From assembly GCF_002776525.5 (NCBI RefSeq), contig NC_045436.1, forward strand, positions 159,631,783-159,695,782: a stretch of DNA of 64,000 nt, given 5' to 3'. Of the stretch, positions 43,908 through 54,545 are shown piece by piece. Under the pieces are notes generated by a model. The model was not told the origin of the DNA and made no database searches. It saw only the letters and a list, made by a program, of their open reading frames with translations. The position numbers and the translations under genes were made by a program. The DNA comes from Piliocolobus tephrosceles. Its lineage: Eukaryota; Chordata; Mammalia; Primates; Cercopithecidae. How positions within the stretch are numbered: position 1 is the first letter of the stretch; every line of letters begins with the position of its first letter.

Positions 43908-44020
43908 TGAGTCTCAGTTTTTTTATCTGTAAAATGGGGTGATGGAAACACAACGAATTCGCAAAGTCATGATGAGGGTCCAGTGAGCAGACATACGTGA
44001 AAACAGTATGTAAAGGGCTA
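43908..44020 (+). mobile_element. MIR SINE, 3' part
   Basis: 'TCTCAGTTTTTTTATCTGTAAAATGGGG' in diverged form continues the MIR broken by MER1B and the Alu monomer. Confidence 0.8.
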
Positions 44021-44110
44021 TCTCAGATGATGGTTATTGCTATGACGGTTGGCTGGTGCACATGATCTCAGATGATGGTTATTGCTATGACGGTTGGCTG
44101 GTGCACGTGC
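44021..44110. repeat. 45-bp tandem duplication
   Basis: 44021-44065 is repeated at 44066-44110 with two differences near the 3' end of the unit. Period is a multiple of three. Confidence 0.97.
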
Positions 44111-45057
44111 AAGGAAATGGTTTGTCCAGAGAGGACATCTTCCTGGGTCACAATGAGGTTTCACCTCAGGGCAGGCACCTCTGGAGGCCTCAAGGTGGAG
44201 CCGAAGCTCAGCCGTGACCTGGTTTGGGAAAGACAAAGGAAGGCTCAGGGAACCCAAAGGGAGGTGGTTCAAGGCTTTTCTGCCACAAAGGGAGGCAGAG
44301 CTACCGATAACAATACTAAAACCACCTATGATGCAGCAGGGCCTCAGGGATTTAGGAGCACAGACACAGGCTTTGTGGTTGCTAGGTAAGGACCCTGCCC
44401 CTTCTTGCATCAGGGCTGGGATGTGGAGTGGGGAGTTGAGAAGCAAAGAGTAACAGAAAAGAGGCCCCAGAGAAAGAAGTTTGTTACACCCCAGTGACAG
44501 TGGTTTTGTTTTTTTTATTTTTTGAGGCAGCTTTTGCTCCAAATCTTTACTTCTAAGACCATAGGGTTAAGTCAGTCCTCTGAGGCTATGGCGATCGAAG
44601 AGACAGGGGTTTCCTGGAAGAAAAGGGTACGTGGGTCCTGGGGCAGAGAGACAGGTACAAGCACAGCGGGAGGGCAGATGGTCACAGTGGCTCCCAAATT
44701 GCACAGCCAAGGGTGGAGCCTTCCAGAAGCCTCAAACCCACCCTCCTGGTCAGATAGCTCCGGGAAGAGCAGGTGCCATGAGCAGCTCTGGAAGGGAGCT
44801 CAGGTGGGCACACCTGGGGGTGGCTGAGCCCACCCTAATTAGGCTCAAGGTCCAAGAGATACAATAATTGCCTGATGCTGGGGGCAGATGGTTCTCACTG
44901 AGTTTCTTAAAGTGGGGTCCAAGGGCCCTTGAGTGCCTGCAGGTGAACCTTGGAGTCCACAGAGTCTCCGTGAGAATATTTAAATTTTGTGTTTTCATAT
45001 GGATGGTGACCTAAAGAAAAATATTAGTCAGTCTAAGCACAGACTGGGTCATATGAA
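44111..45057. other. Unassigned sequence
   Basis: No gene. A 174-codon open frame on the minus strand (44018-44542) and overlapping plus frames have no recognisable domain. 44890-44990 ('TTCTTAAAGTGGGGTCCAAGG') resembles a diverged hAT MER fragment. Confidence 0.45.
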
Positions 45058-45359
45058 TTAGTGACCTTCAAACTTCTTTTTTTTTTTTTTTGGCGGCCAC
45101 CCACAGAAGGAATCCATCTTACACAGTGGCCCAGTTTCCATCACTGATATCCGTACACAAATAGAACTGACAGGCAGCCAGTCTAGACCAGTCCAGGTGT
45201 GCCAGTTGTGAAAATACTATGATACTCCAAACCACTTGAGAAATGGCTCTGAGCCTACGTGTCACTATCCTACCCCCCTAAAAGTCTTGGTACCTCCTCT
45301 GGGATTGCCTTCAACTACCCCAGAAAGTACCCACCAGTGACGGTGAGGGGAGAGGGAGG

Positions 45360-45717
45360 CTCTATTGGTTTCCTGTGGCTGCTGTAACAAACAACCACAA
45401 GCGGGGTGGTTTCAAACAACAGAATTCATTATCTCCCAGCTTGGGAAGCCGCAGGTCTGAAGGCAGTTTCAGCAGGCCAAAACCAAGGAGTCAACAGGGC
45501 CATCATTCTGTCTTCGTCAAATCGCCCTCTGTCTTTCTTTTGTAAGTATACCTGTGATTACATTTAGGGCCCACATGGATAATCCAGGATAATCTATCCA
45601 TCTCAATTCCCTTACTTTAATAATATCTGCAAAGACCTTTTTGCTTATTAAGCAACATTTGCAGGTTCCAGGAATTAGGACCTGATATCTTTGGGGACCA
45701 TTATTTAGTCTATGTCA
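45360..45717 (-). mobile_element. MLT1-type MaLR LTR
   Basis: 'CTGTGGCTGCTGTAACAAAC', 'ACATTTAGGGCCCACATGG', 'AATAATATCTGCAAAGACC' and 'GATATCTTTGGGGACCATTA' match the reversed MLT1 LTR. Confidence 0.85.
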
Positions 45718-45776
45718 GTGGGCTTCCACGGAGCTTCCCCAGAAACAATACTGGCATCTGTTTGGATTGGTTATGT

Positions 45777-45795
45777 AAGCGTGTGTATGTGTGTA

Positions 45796-45834
<39 letters not shown>
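45777..45834. repeat. (TG)n(AG)n compound microsatellite
   Basis: TG units with early TATG interruptions, then AG units. Confidence 0.97.
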
Positions 45835-45982
45835 AACAATTTTCTAAATACTTATTCTGACACCATGTAATACTTGATATTTTCTCTTTTCTGTAACATT
45901 TAAAAAAATTGCTTGTAACAACTCACTAAACTGATCTCATGATGCACAATAGGGATGTGACCCAGTTTGAAAAACATGGCAA

Positions 45983-47065
45983 CCACCTTATAACCTAGTA
46001 ACCTACTAGTGCCACAGTTTCCGCAGCCTGTGCTATGTCTTTATTACAATGGCACTCAATCTAAATTATCACAGACTAATGAGAAAATAACACAGGGAGC
46101 CTTGATGTAAAAAAAAGCTGAGCCCAGTTGGCACGTTGCACAAATGAAGACTAGACCGTAGCTTGGATGGTGGAAAAAGATGGGAGAATCGATCCTCACG
46201 TGGCACATGATGGCACAGGCATACTAAGCTTAGAAGATCCCAAGTCGTCATGGCCCATACCACAGTCCCATGCCAAAATGTAATTTTAGCAATTTCAAAC
46301 AGCATCATCTGCCACATTAAATTAATACATTATATGAATTAGGATTTTGTATGGTTGCTTGTACTTTATTTGTAAGATTGGTTTTTAAAAATCATATGAG
46401 AGTTGTAAACCTGAGGATTTAAAAAAACCTGGTTTTATATTTGTACATTTTCAGATGATCAGATAAAAAGAAACATAATTTACATCAACTCTAACAGAGT
46501 GATGGTGGTGAAGGAGCGCACAGAATTTTTTTCTTCTGATTGAAAAAGGAGTAGATCATTGAAGGTTAGGAAACACTGTGGTATTATGGGGAGAGTAATG
46601 GGAGTCGTGAATGTGGAAATACAGAGAGAAAATGAGTGAAAAAGAGAACAGGAAAAGCAGCAGGACTCGGTTGCTGCAGTTTCAGTAGAGTATGTGAAGC
46701 TTGAAAAAATAAGGACTGAGACCAGGCAGGGGAGACCCGAGGAGCAGCTGCAGCCCACATGCTTCTCAAGACGTCCCTGCCCACAGAAGAAGCTGACAAA
46801 CCCAAGCAGACAAGTTTGGAGTTCAAGTAAGAGAATGATTCAAAAATGGACCAAAACTGAGGCCTGTCCTTAATCACTCATAGTGAGAAGATGTAACCAC
46901 TGCTTGGGGAGAAGGATGAGCAGTGAGCACTCAACTCCTGTGTTGTATCAATTGAGGTGAACTATGTGCCGGCCTAAATGGCCTGTTCAAGAAGGTGTGG
47001 GTGTATGCATTTTGGTAGGTACCACCTCTTGATTTGCTTTGATTCTTTAAAAATAATCCCTCTGA
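45983..47065. other. Unassigned sequence
   Basis: No gene or named repeat recognised. Confidence 0.5.
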
Positions 47066-47365
47066 GGCCAGGTGTGGTGACTGATGCCTGTAATTCCAGC
47101 ACTTAGGAGGCCGAGGCAGGAGGGTCACTTGAGGCAAGGAGTTTGAGAACAGCTTGGCCAACATGGTGAAACCCCGTCTCTACTAAAAATACAAAGAGTA
47201 GCTGGGTGTGGTGGCGCACGCCTGTACTCCCAGCTACTAAGAAGGTTGGGGCAGGAGAATTGCTTGGACCTGGGAGGCGGAGGTTGTAGTGAGCTGAGAT
47301 GGTGCCGCTGCACCCCAGCCTGGGAGACAGAGCAAGACTCCATCTCAAAAAAAATATATAAAGAT
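47066..47365 (+). mobile_element. AluS element
   Basis: Full-length plus Alu 'GGCCAGGTGTGGTGACTG' to A/TA-rich tail. The flanks 'AATCCCTCTG' and 'ACTCTCTCTG' are a likely decayed target duplication. Confidence 0.95.
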
Positions 47366-47944
47366 AAATTACTCTCTCTGCCATCAAGATTAAAGAAATA
47401 AAAAAAAAAATTCAGGTGATGTCCACCTCCATCCCAGATAGACCGTCTTGAGTCTGCTGTCTGGAGGCTGCACAGGGAACACCCAGGAATGAACAGGCCA
47501 GGTTACCATTACACAGCTGCTGGTTGCTGAAAGTCTTCAGCTGGAAACTAGGTGGATTTGGAGATCGATAGGTAACCCCGTCTTACAATAGCATCATCGT
47601 ATCTATAATTTAAGAGTTTTAAGGGACAGTAAATTCATAAAAACTCATTGGTTTTTCAGATTAGAAAAATGAGGTCCCCAAAAGTAAGTTATTAGTTAAG
47701 GTTATTTGACATGCAGGATGGAGCAAAGATGAGAACCACGACTCTTGACTTGCAGCTCAGAGCTCTTTCCACTCAACTTTACTCCAATTTTACTTAATGT
47801 TCATGCTTTAGAATATATCTATGATATGAAATAGATGTACAACACCAATGTGTAGTCACTTTGAAGTACTTTTAGGGTCCACACATTTAAGGACATACTT
47901 TTGGATACAGATACTCTTAGGCCCCTTTGAAATGATTCATGACA
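47366..47944. other. Unassigned sequence
   Basis: No gene recognised. 47620-47790 has weak reverse-MIR wording ('GAAAAATGAGGTCCCCAAAAG'). Confidence 0.45.
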
Positions 47945-48166
47945 GGGTAGGATGGAAAAATCACTGGGCTGGGAAACAGAACACCTATTTGAGGTGCTAA
48001 GCTGGCTACTTACTGATTATTAATTTACTTCTCTGAGCCTCCATTTTCTTATCTGTAAAATGGGAATGACAACATTTGCCTTAACTCCCTCATTGGACTA
48101 ATATGAAGATGAAGTGAGACAATGTATATGAAAGAATTTGTATTAATACATTGTTGAGCATTTTCA
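47945..48166 (+). mobile_element. MIR SINE
   Basis: 'GGTGCTAAGCTGGCTACTTAC', 'CTCTGAGCCTCCATTTTCTTATC'. The THE1 LTR inserted at its 3' end. Confidence 0.92.
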
Positions 48167-48171
48167 GACAT

Positions 48172-48534
48172 TGTACTAGTCTATTTTCATCTGCTGATAA
48201 AGACGTACCCATGACTGGGTAATTTACAAAGAAAAAGAAGTTTAATGGAGTCACAGTTCCATGTAGCTGGGGAGGCCTTACAATCATGGCAGAAGGTGAA
48301 AGGCACATCTTACATGGCGGCAGACAAGAGAGAAAATGAGAGCCAAGTGAAAGGGAGAACTTCTTATAAAACCATCAGATCTTGTGAGACTTATCCACTA
48401 CCATAAGAACAATATGGGGGAAACCACCCCCATGATTCTATTATCTCCCACCAGATCCCTTTCACAACATGTGGGAATTGTGGGAGCTACAATTCAAGAT
48501 GAGATTTAGGTGGGGACACAGCCAAACCATATCA
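48172..48534 (-). mobile_element. THE1/MSTA solo LTR with perfect 5-bp duplication
   Basis: Reverse LTR 'TGTACTAGTCTATTTTC' to 'AGCCAAACCATATCA'. The target duplication GACAT is at 48167-48171 and 48535-48539. Solo LTR left by recombination. Confidence 0.96.
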
Positions 48535-48609
48535 GACATCATCTCATAAGATGCCAGTTTAGGCATCAGAACATAGGATAATTTGGTATAGTGTATATTG
48601 TATATCATA

Positions 48610-48835
48610 CTGCATAGTGATTGAGAAGGAGGGGATTGAGCTCAAATCCATTTACAAAGTGTGTGATTTGGGGCATAGCTACTTCATTGCTTTCTGTTTC
48701 TTAATGTGTCAAATAGGGATAATAAGATGGTCTATCTTGCAGGGTTTTTGTGATGGCTATATTATTTAATTCCTGTGAACGACTGCTTGGCACATAGAAA
48801 GTGTTCACTAAATGTTTGCCATTATTATCTTGCAA
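48610..48835 (+). mobile_element. MIR SINE
   Basis: 'GGGATTGAGCTCAAATCCAT', 'AGCTACTTCATTGCTTTCTG', 'CTTGGCACATAGAAAGTGTTC'. Confidence 0.9.
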
Positions 48836-49429
48836 ATTTGCTGATGGTGACGTCATTTTCTTTGTTTTAAGTGTTATTCATTGTCACATTTGTGTGATGC
48901 TTTAAAAGTCAGCAAACTTTCAATGCCCCTGGCGACCATAGGTAGAACCTCCACACCTCTTCTGGGAATCCTTCCATTCTTAGTATGAAGAAATAGGAAC
49001 AGCAGAGCTGCCTTTAAGAGCCAAGTTGGCAACTAAACCCACCTGCTTCCCGCCTTCCCAAGGCCCAGCTGACGTCAGTGGGAGCCTCACCTATATGAGG
49101 AGGGACTAGTATTTGCCTTGGCCTGGCTGCTGCTGTTATCTGAAAGGCAGCAGGGGCCCCAGACCATGCCACCTCTTGCAGGGATCCTGGCAGAGCACAC
49201 AAGTCAAACAGGATCAGGGTGCGGCATAACTTGGTCCAGAGGATCCACTGACACCAGCTCATGAAAGGCGGGAGCAGGGAGTGCCCCAGATGAATCAATG
49301 GGTGGCATGTTTCCCTCTGAGCAGCTGCCAAAAATGCCTCCCAGGCATCTGGTTAAGAGGCAGTGAGTACATGGGGTGGCTGGGAGGCCAATCTCTTTAG
49401 GGCCACAATAATGTATTTCGTGTTTCTGT
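48836..49429. other. Unassigned sequence
   Basis: Nothing recognised. A minus-strand frame at 49014-49331 has no domain. Confidence 0.5.
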
Positions 49430-49700
49430 GTATATATGGTTCCCTCTACTTGAAGTGTCTTACTCTGTTTACCTGCTGGGCAAAACCCTATTCCTAGCTC
49501 ATCCTTCAAGTCCTATTTCAAGCCTTTGGGGAACCTTTCTGGGATCTAATAGGTAGATTTAGGTGTTTTGTTCCCTATACAAACTGCACTTATATATTTA
49601 CTCCACCCACTTTATCCTAATATATTCCATCTTACATACTTATATACTCCATCCACTGTAGCACATTACAATTGTTTATTGGTATATGGGCAAGACATGC
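49430..49700 (+). mobile_element. L2 LINE 3' region
   Basis: 'CTCATCCTTCAAGTCCTATTTC' and 'GTAGCACATTACAATTGTTTATTGG' fit diverged L2. Confidence 0.75.
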
Positions 49701-51396
49701 CATCATGCCTGATGCCTACCAAAATGTTTTCCTCCAGCTCTGCCCACAGACCCTGTCAAACAGGTGAGGCTGGGAGGGTGCGTTTCTACCATATGATCCT
49801 GCTTCCCAACCATAGCCAAGGGGAGCCAATCTCCATATGGTTGGTGACCTGTGATGTGGGCTAGGTCAGATCAGATTCTCACTGTCAGTGATTTGAATTG
49901 GGAAAGACTTTAGCAATGAGCAGTAGCAACAGAAGCTGAAAGGTCATGAAATACAGAAAGATCTGCTGTAGTAGATGTTGTGATGTGCTGCCCGGATCCC
50001 TCTTCAGGAATGATAGATTTATTCTCTGTGCCACTGGGAGTGCTGCCAACAGACAGCCCTCAGTTGCCAGCTGTCTTCAGGAAGTGTCTCTTTTAAAGAA
50101 AGTCGCCCCACCCAAGATCATGTACCCTTCCCACGGAAGCCCGTATCCAATGACTGGCTGAAATTCTTAGTGCCATCTCAGCCTCAGAGTGACCTGTGTG
50201 GTAGGCTGAATCCTTCATCAAGACTAGGGGCACCACGTATCCCTGTGTGTCCGGGACAGAGTTGTCCTTTAAGGCGAAATGACCTTTTAAACTCAGTCCA
50301 TGAAGTTCGTGAAGACCCTCCTGTAATGGCAGCTGGCCTTAAATTCTTAGGCTTTTCCACTTCCCGTATGGTTCTCTGTGTTCCTACAATAAACTCAACT
50401 TATTTGATGTAACTGGGGTAGATTTCTTACCTTTGCCTTCAAAAGCACCTAAGTAGATGATCATTTTTGCATTAGTAGGGAATTTGGTTGTTGACCACAA
50501 CCCACAGAACCCAATGCTGGCCACCTTAAGGGAAATAAATGAATATATTGGGATGATATTAGAGGTTCTCAAAATCAAAGGAAGACTGCAGAACAAGCTT
50601 GGAAAATGAACAGGGCATTAGTTTGACTTGCCACCAGCATCGTAATGACTATAACCCGTAGCTAGAGCCAAGTTTCTTACAGCACTGTCAAGAGTCCATG
50701 GCCCAGGAAAGCATCTGATTGGCTAAGCCTAGTCATGTGCCCACCTGTGCTGTACCAGAAATGGAAAAGGGAAAGGGAGGGGATTATCTGTCTCTTTTGG
50801 CTTCTGTAGTGGGAGACAGGCTGCCCATCTCAAACTACACAATGGGGGATTCCCCAAAAAGGGGAGCGATGGACTAGGAGGAAGTTGGGGTTGGAGGCGG
50901 GAAGCCAAAAACCAACAGATGTCTTCAGCAGTGTCTGTACCCTTCCTAGGCTAAAAGCCTCCATAAAAGGCAGGGACTACCAATTTTTGTCTTTGTATCC
51001 CAGATCCCTAGTGCCTGGCACTAAATAGGTGTTTCTTTAAAAAGTACAGATTGCTTGATCTTTTCCATTCAAGGAATTGAATACATCTGGAAAGGCTGGC
51101 GTTTGCTCCTTTAGGAATGCAAAGATGGATTTTTTTAAAAAAGCAATTCTTAAGGTCTTTAAAATCTAGATGTAAGGTTGGAGCACACAGGCAGTGATAC
51201 GTCTCTATCCATACACATTGCGTGTGACAGACACCATAGAGGAGAGGTATATCCCCATCCGCACACCCAGAGAGAACATGTGGAGAAGCTCTGTGATGCT
51301 GCCTCTCCAGCTGCATCATTCTTGTGGGTGGAATCCTCAGACATCCTATAATCCGCCATGAGGGTGCCTTCTGGTAACTAAAGAAGAGGGACGATT
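49701..51396. other. Unassigned, possible unidentified LTR at about 49870-50420
   Basis: The 49870-50420 segment ends with AATAAA (50389-50394) shortly before 'TGATGTAACTGGGG' and has LTR-like composition, but I recognise no family. The remainder has no feature I can support. Confidence 0.35.
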
Positions 51397-51693
51397 TTTT
51401 TTTTTTTTTTTTTTCTGGAACAGTCTTGCTCTATTGCCCAGGTGGAGTGCACTGGCATGATCTCAGCTCACTGCAACCTCCACCTCCCAGGTTCAAGCGA
51501 TTCTCCTGCCTCAGCCTCCTAAGTAGCTGGGCTTACAGTCATATACCACCACACTTGGCTAATTTTTGTATTTTTAGTAGAGATGGGGTTTCACCATGTT
51601 GGCCAGGCTGGTCTCGAACTCCTGACCTCAAGTGATCCACTCCCCTTGGCCTCCCAAAGTGCTGGGATTACAGGTGTGAACCATTGCACCTGA
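51397..51693 (-). mobile_element. AluS element
   Basis: Reverse Alu with a T tail (51395-51413), 'CACTGGCATGATCTCAGCTC' to 'ACCATTGCACCTGACT'. The diverged duplication GAAGAGGG(A)C is visible on both sides (51384-51392, 51696-51704). Confidence 0.96.
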
Positions 51694-51964
51694 CTGAAGA
51701 GGGCCATTTTTCTCCCTGTTCCAGATACTCTTTTTGCTGCTTTCTCCAAAACAATTACATGTGAAACCTGCCTTCCAAGAAAGGTTAAACAGCCTTTTAC
51801 TCAGAGATTATAGGATACATAAAAACATTCCTCAGTCAGTAGTGTAGAAAAATCAACCTTTGCACTCCCAGGCTGGCTCCATCCACTTCCTATAAAAGTA
51901 TGTGTGGTGGAGAAGGGACTTCACTACCTACATCACAGAGTGCCCCATGAGGGGCTCCAACACC

Positions 51965-52316
51965 TTCAGCAGCTACCCACATGTTGCTCAGAATATAGCC
52001 TACATTTCCCAGCCACCCTTGCAGCTAGGTGTGGCCAGATGACTAAGTTCTGGCCAACAGGATGTGAGCAAGTGGGATGACTGCAATTCCTCAATGGTGT
52101 CCTTAAAGGGAAGAGATGTGTCTTTCCTCTCCCCTTTTCCCTTCCCCCTTTTTCCCTTCCTGCTGGCTGGATTGTGGACATGGTAGTGCCCGAGGACATG
52201 TGCCGGAGGACAACATCTCAGACCATGTGCCCGAGGACAACATCTTAGGGGTGGCGGAATAGGATAGAAAGTTTCTGTGTCTCTGACACGTTGCTGTTGC
52301 CATAACAGTCCTGAAC
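51965..52316 (+). mobile_element. MLT1-like LTR fossil
   Basis: 'CATTTCCCAGCCACCCTTGCAGC', 'GGCCAGATGACTAAGTTCTGGCC' and 'CCTGCTGGCTGGATTGTGGAC' belong to an old MaLR-class LTR. It contains a 27-bp duplication and is abutted by the Tigger on the right. Confidence 0.7.
52197..52250. repeat. 27-bp tandem duplication
   Basis: CATGTGCCGGAGGACAACAT.. at 52197-52223 recurs at 52224-52250 with a few substitutions. Confidence 0.88.
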
Positions 52317-52500
52317 TACAGTCATGTGCCACATAAGGACATTCAGTCAGTGATGAACTGCATATGGGACATGGTCCCATAAGATTATATGAAGCTGAAA
52401 AATCAACGTCATAGCACAATGCATTACTCATGTGTTTGTGGTAATGCTGATGTAAACAGACCTATTATGCTGCCAGGCATATAAAAATCTAGCACATACA

Positions 52501-53216
52501 GATGCCGTAAACAGGGAACAATTCTAAACCACTGGTGGGACTGTAAATTAGTACAATCACTATGGAAAACAGTGTGGAGATTCCTTAAAGAACTAGAAGT
52601 AGAACTACCATTTGATCCAGCAATTTCACTACTGGGTATCTACCCTGAAGGAAAGAAGTCATTACTGGGTATCTACCAAGAAGGAAAGAAGTCATTACTG
52701 GGTATCTACCCAGAAGGAAAGAAGTCATTATATGAAAAAGATACTTGCACACTCATGTTTATAGCAGCACAATTCACAATTGCAAAAATGTGGAACCAAC
52801 CCAAATGCCCATCAATCAACGAGTGGATAAAGAAACTGGTATATATATATATATATATATATGATGGAATACTACTGAGCTGTAAAAAGGAATGAGTTAA
52901 TGGCATTCACAGCGACCTGGATGAGACTGGAGATTATTATTCTAAGTGAAGTAACTCAGGAATGGAAAACCAAGCTTTGAATGTTCTTACTTATAAGTGG
53001 GGGCTAAGCTATGAGGATGCAAAGGCATTAGAATGACACAGTGGACTTTGGGGACTCAAGCGGAAAGGGTGGGAAAGGGGTGAGGGATAAAAGACTACAA
53101 ATAGTGTGCAGGGTATACTGCTCGGATGATGGGTGCACCAAAATCTCACAAATCACCACCAAGGAATTTATTCCTGTAACCAAACATCACCTGTTCCCCA
53201 AAAACCTATGGAAATA
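52501..53216 (+). mobile_element. 5'-truncated L1MA/L1PB inside the Tigger
   Basis: ORF2 3' end and 3' UTR of an older L1 ending 'CCAAAAACCTATGGAAATAAAA'. Flanked by an exact 18-bp target duplication, AAAAATCTAGCACATACA, at 52483-52500 and 53217-53234. It carries an in-frame 33-bp triplication (52629-52727) and a (TA)n run at 52840-52862. Confidence 0.96.
52629..52727 (+). repeat. 33-bp in-frame triplication within L1 ORF2
   Basis: Units 52629-52661, 52662-52694 and 52695-52727 differ by only a few bases. Translation repeats LLGIYPEGKKS three times (the second has Q for P), where intact L1s have this motif once. Confidence 0.97.
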
Positions 53217-54338
53217 AAAAATCTAGCACATACAATTGTGTGCAGTACATAAAACATGATAATAATAAATGACTATGTTACTGGTTCATGTATTTACTAT
53301 ACTTTTTATTGTTATTTTAGAATGTATTCCTTCTACGTATTTAACAAAAGTTAACTGTAAAATAGCCTCAGGAAGGTACTTCTGGAAGTACAGAAGACTA
53401 TTGCTATCCTAGGAGACGAAACCTCCATGCCCCTGAAGACCTTCCAGTGGAACAAGATATGGAGGGTGAAGGCAGTGACATTGATGACTCTGACCCCGTG
53501 GAGACGTAGGCTAATGTGTGTGTTTGTGTCTTCGTCTTTAACAACAAAGTTTAAAAGGTTAAAAAAAGAAATCAAAATGTAAAAAATAGAAAGTAGCTTA
53601 TAGAGTAAGGATCTAAAGAAAGAAAATATTTCTGTATAGCTGTACAATGTGTATTTTAAGCTAAGTGTTATTATAAGAGTCAAAACGTTTTTTAAAAATT
53701 AAAAAGTTTACAAAGTAAAAAATGACAGTGAGCTAAGGTTAATACATTGTTGAAGAATGAAAACAATTTCTTTATAAATTTAGTGTAGCCTAAGTGTACA
53801 GTGTTTAGAAAGTCTACAGCATATAGTATAGATGGTAATGTCCTAGACCTTCGCATTCACTCACCACCTATTCAGACTCACCCAGAACAACAGTCCTGCA
53901 GGCTCCATTTATGGTAATTGCTCTATACAGATGTACTATTTTTAAAAAATATTTTATACCATATTTTTGCCATACCTTTTCTATGTTTTGGTATGCTTAG
54001 ATACACAAATGCTTCCCATATTGCTCTGGTTGTCTGTAGTGTTAAGTACAGTCACATGCTGTCCAGGTTTGCATCCTGGGAGCAATAGGCCACACCTGAT
54101 AGCCTAGGTGTGCAGAGGGCTACACCATCTAGGTTTGTACACTAGTATGTAAGTATACTCTATAATATTCTCACAATAACAAACTCACCTAATGACACAT
54201 TTTTTAGAACATAATCCCTTTACTAAGCAATGCAAAACTGTATTTATGCCCAATCTGTCCCTGAGAGGGGTGTGTGTTTCTTGTTTGTTTATGTTGCTGC
54301 CATTTTGAGTTTCTGTTACAGCAGCTAATTCTAATGAG

Positions 54339-54545
54339 GAGGGTCGGCCGACTATGGCCAAATCTGGCCCACCATCTGCTTTTGTAAATAAAGTTTTATT
54401 GGAACACAACCACACCCATTCCTTTTTGTATTATTTATGGCTGTGTTCTCCCTGCAATGGCAGGTTACGTTAGAGACCATATGGTTCGCAAAGTCTAAAA
54501 TGTTCCCTCTCTAGATCTTTGCAGCCAAAGTTTGCCAGTTCCTAC
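54339..54545 (-). mobile_element. hAT-type MER element
   Basis: 'GGGTCGGCCGACTATGGCC', 'GTAAATAAAGTTTTATTGGAAC', 'ATTTATGGCTGTGTTCTC' and 'AAGTTTGCCAGTTCCTAC' match the common mammalian hAT-like element whose ends read GGTCGGCAAACT. I am not sure of its MER number. Confidence 0.85.

Larger units (their letters stand above)
45058..45982. mobile_element. DNA transposon fossil split by an LTR
   Basis: The left end 'CTTCAAACTTCTTTTTTT' with 'CCACCCACAGAAGGAATCC' and the right end 'GATGTGACCCAGTTTGAAAAAC' look like the termini of one hAT-like MER element (the termini share the motif around GTTTGAA/TTCAAAC). An MLT1-type LTR sits in the middle. I cannot name the family. Confidence 0.5.
52319..54240. 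mobile_element. MER2/Tigger-type DNA transposon split by an L1
   Basis: Left terminus 'CAGTCATGTGCCACATAAGG' and right terminus '..ACTAAGCAATGCAAAACTG' are inverted repeats flanked by the TA target duplication (52317-52318, 54241-54242). Excluding the L1 and its duplicated target, about 1.2 kb of transposon remains. The interior at 53235-54100 matches the well-known AAAGTTAAAAA-rich Tigger/MER2-group sequence. No intact transposase. Confidence 0.88.

Noticed and set aside
44018..44542. 174-codon minus-strand open frame, among the longest in the window
   Set aside because: No recognisable domain, no splice or promoter context, and part of its length comes from the 45-bp tandem duplication; most likely chance.
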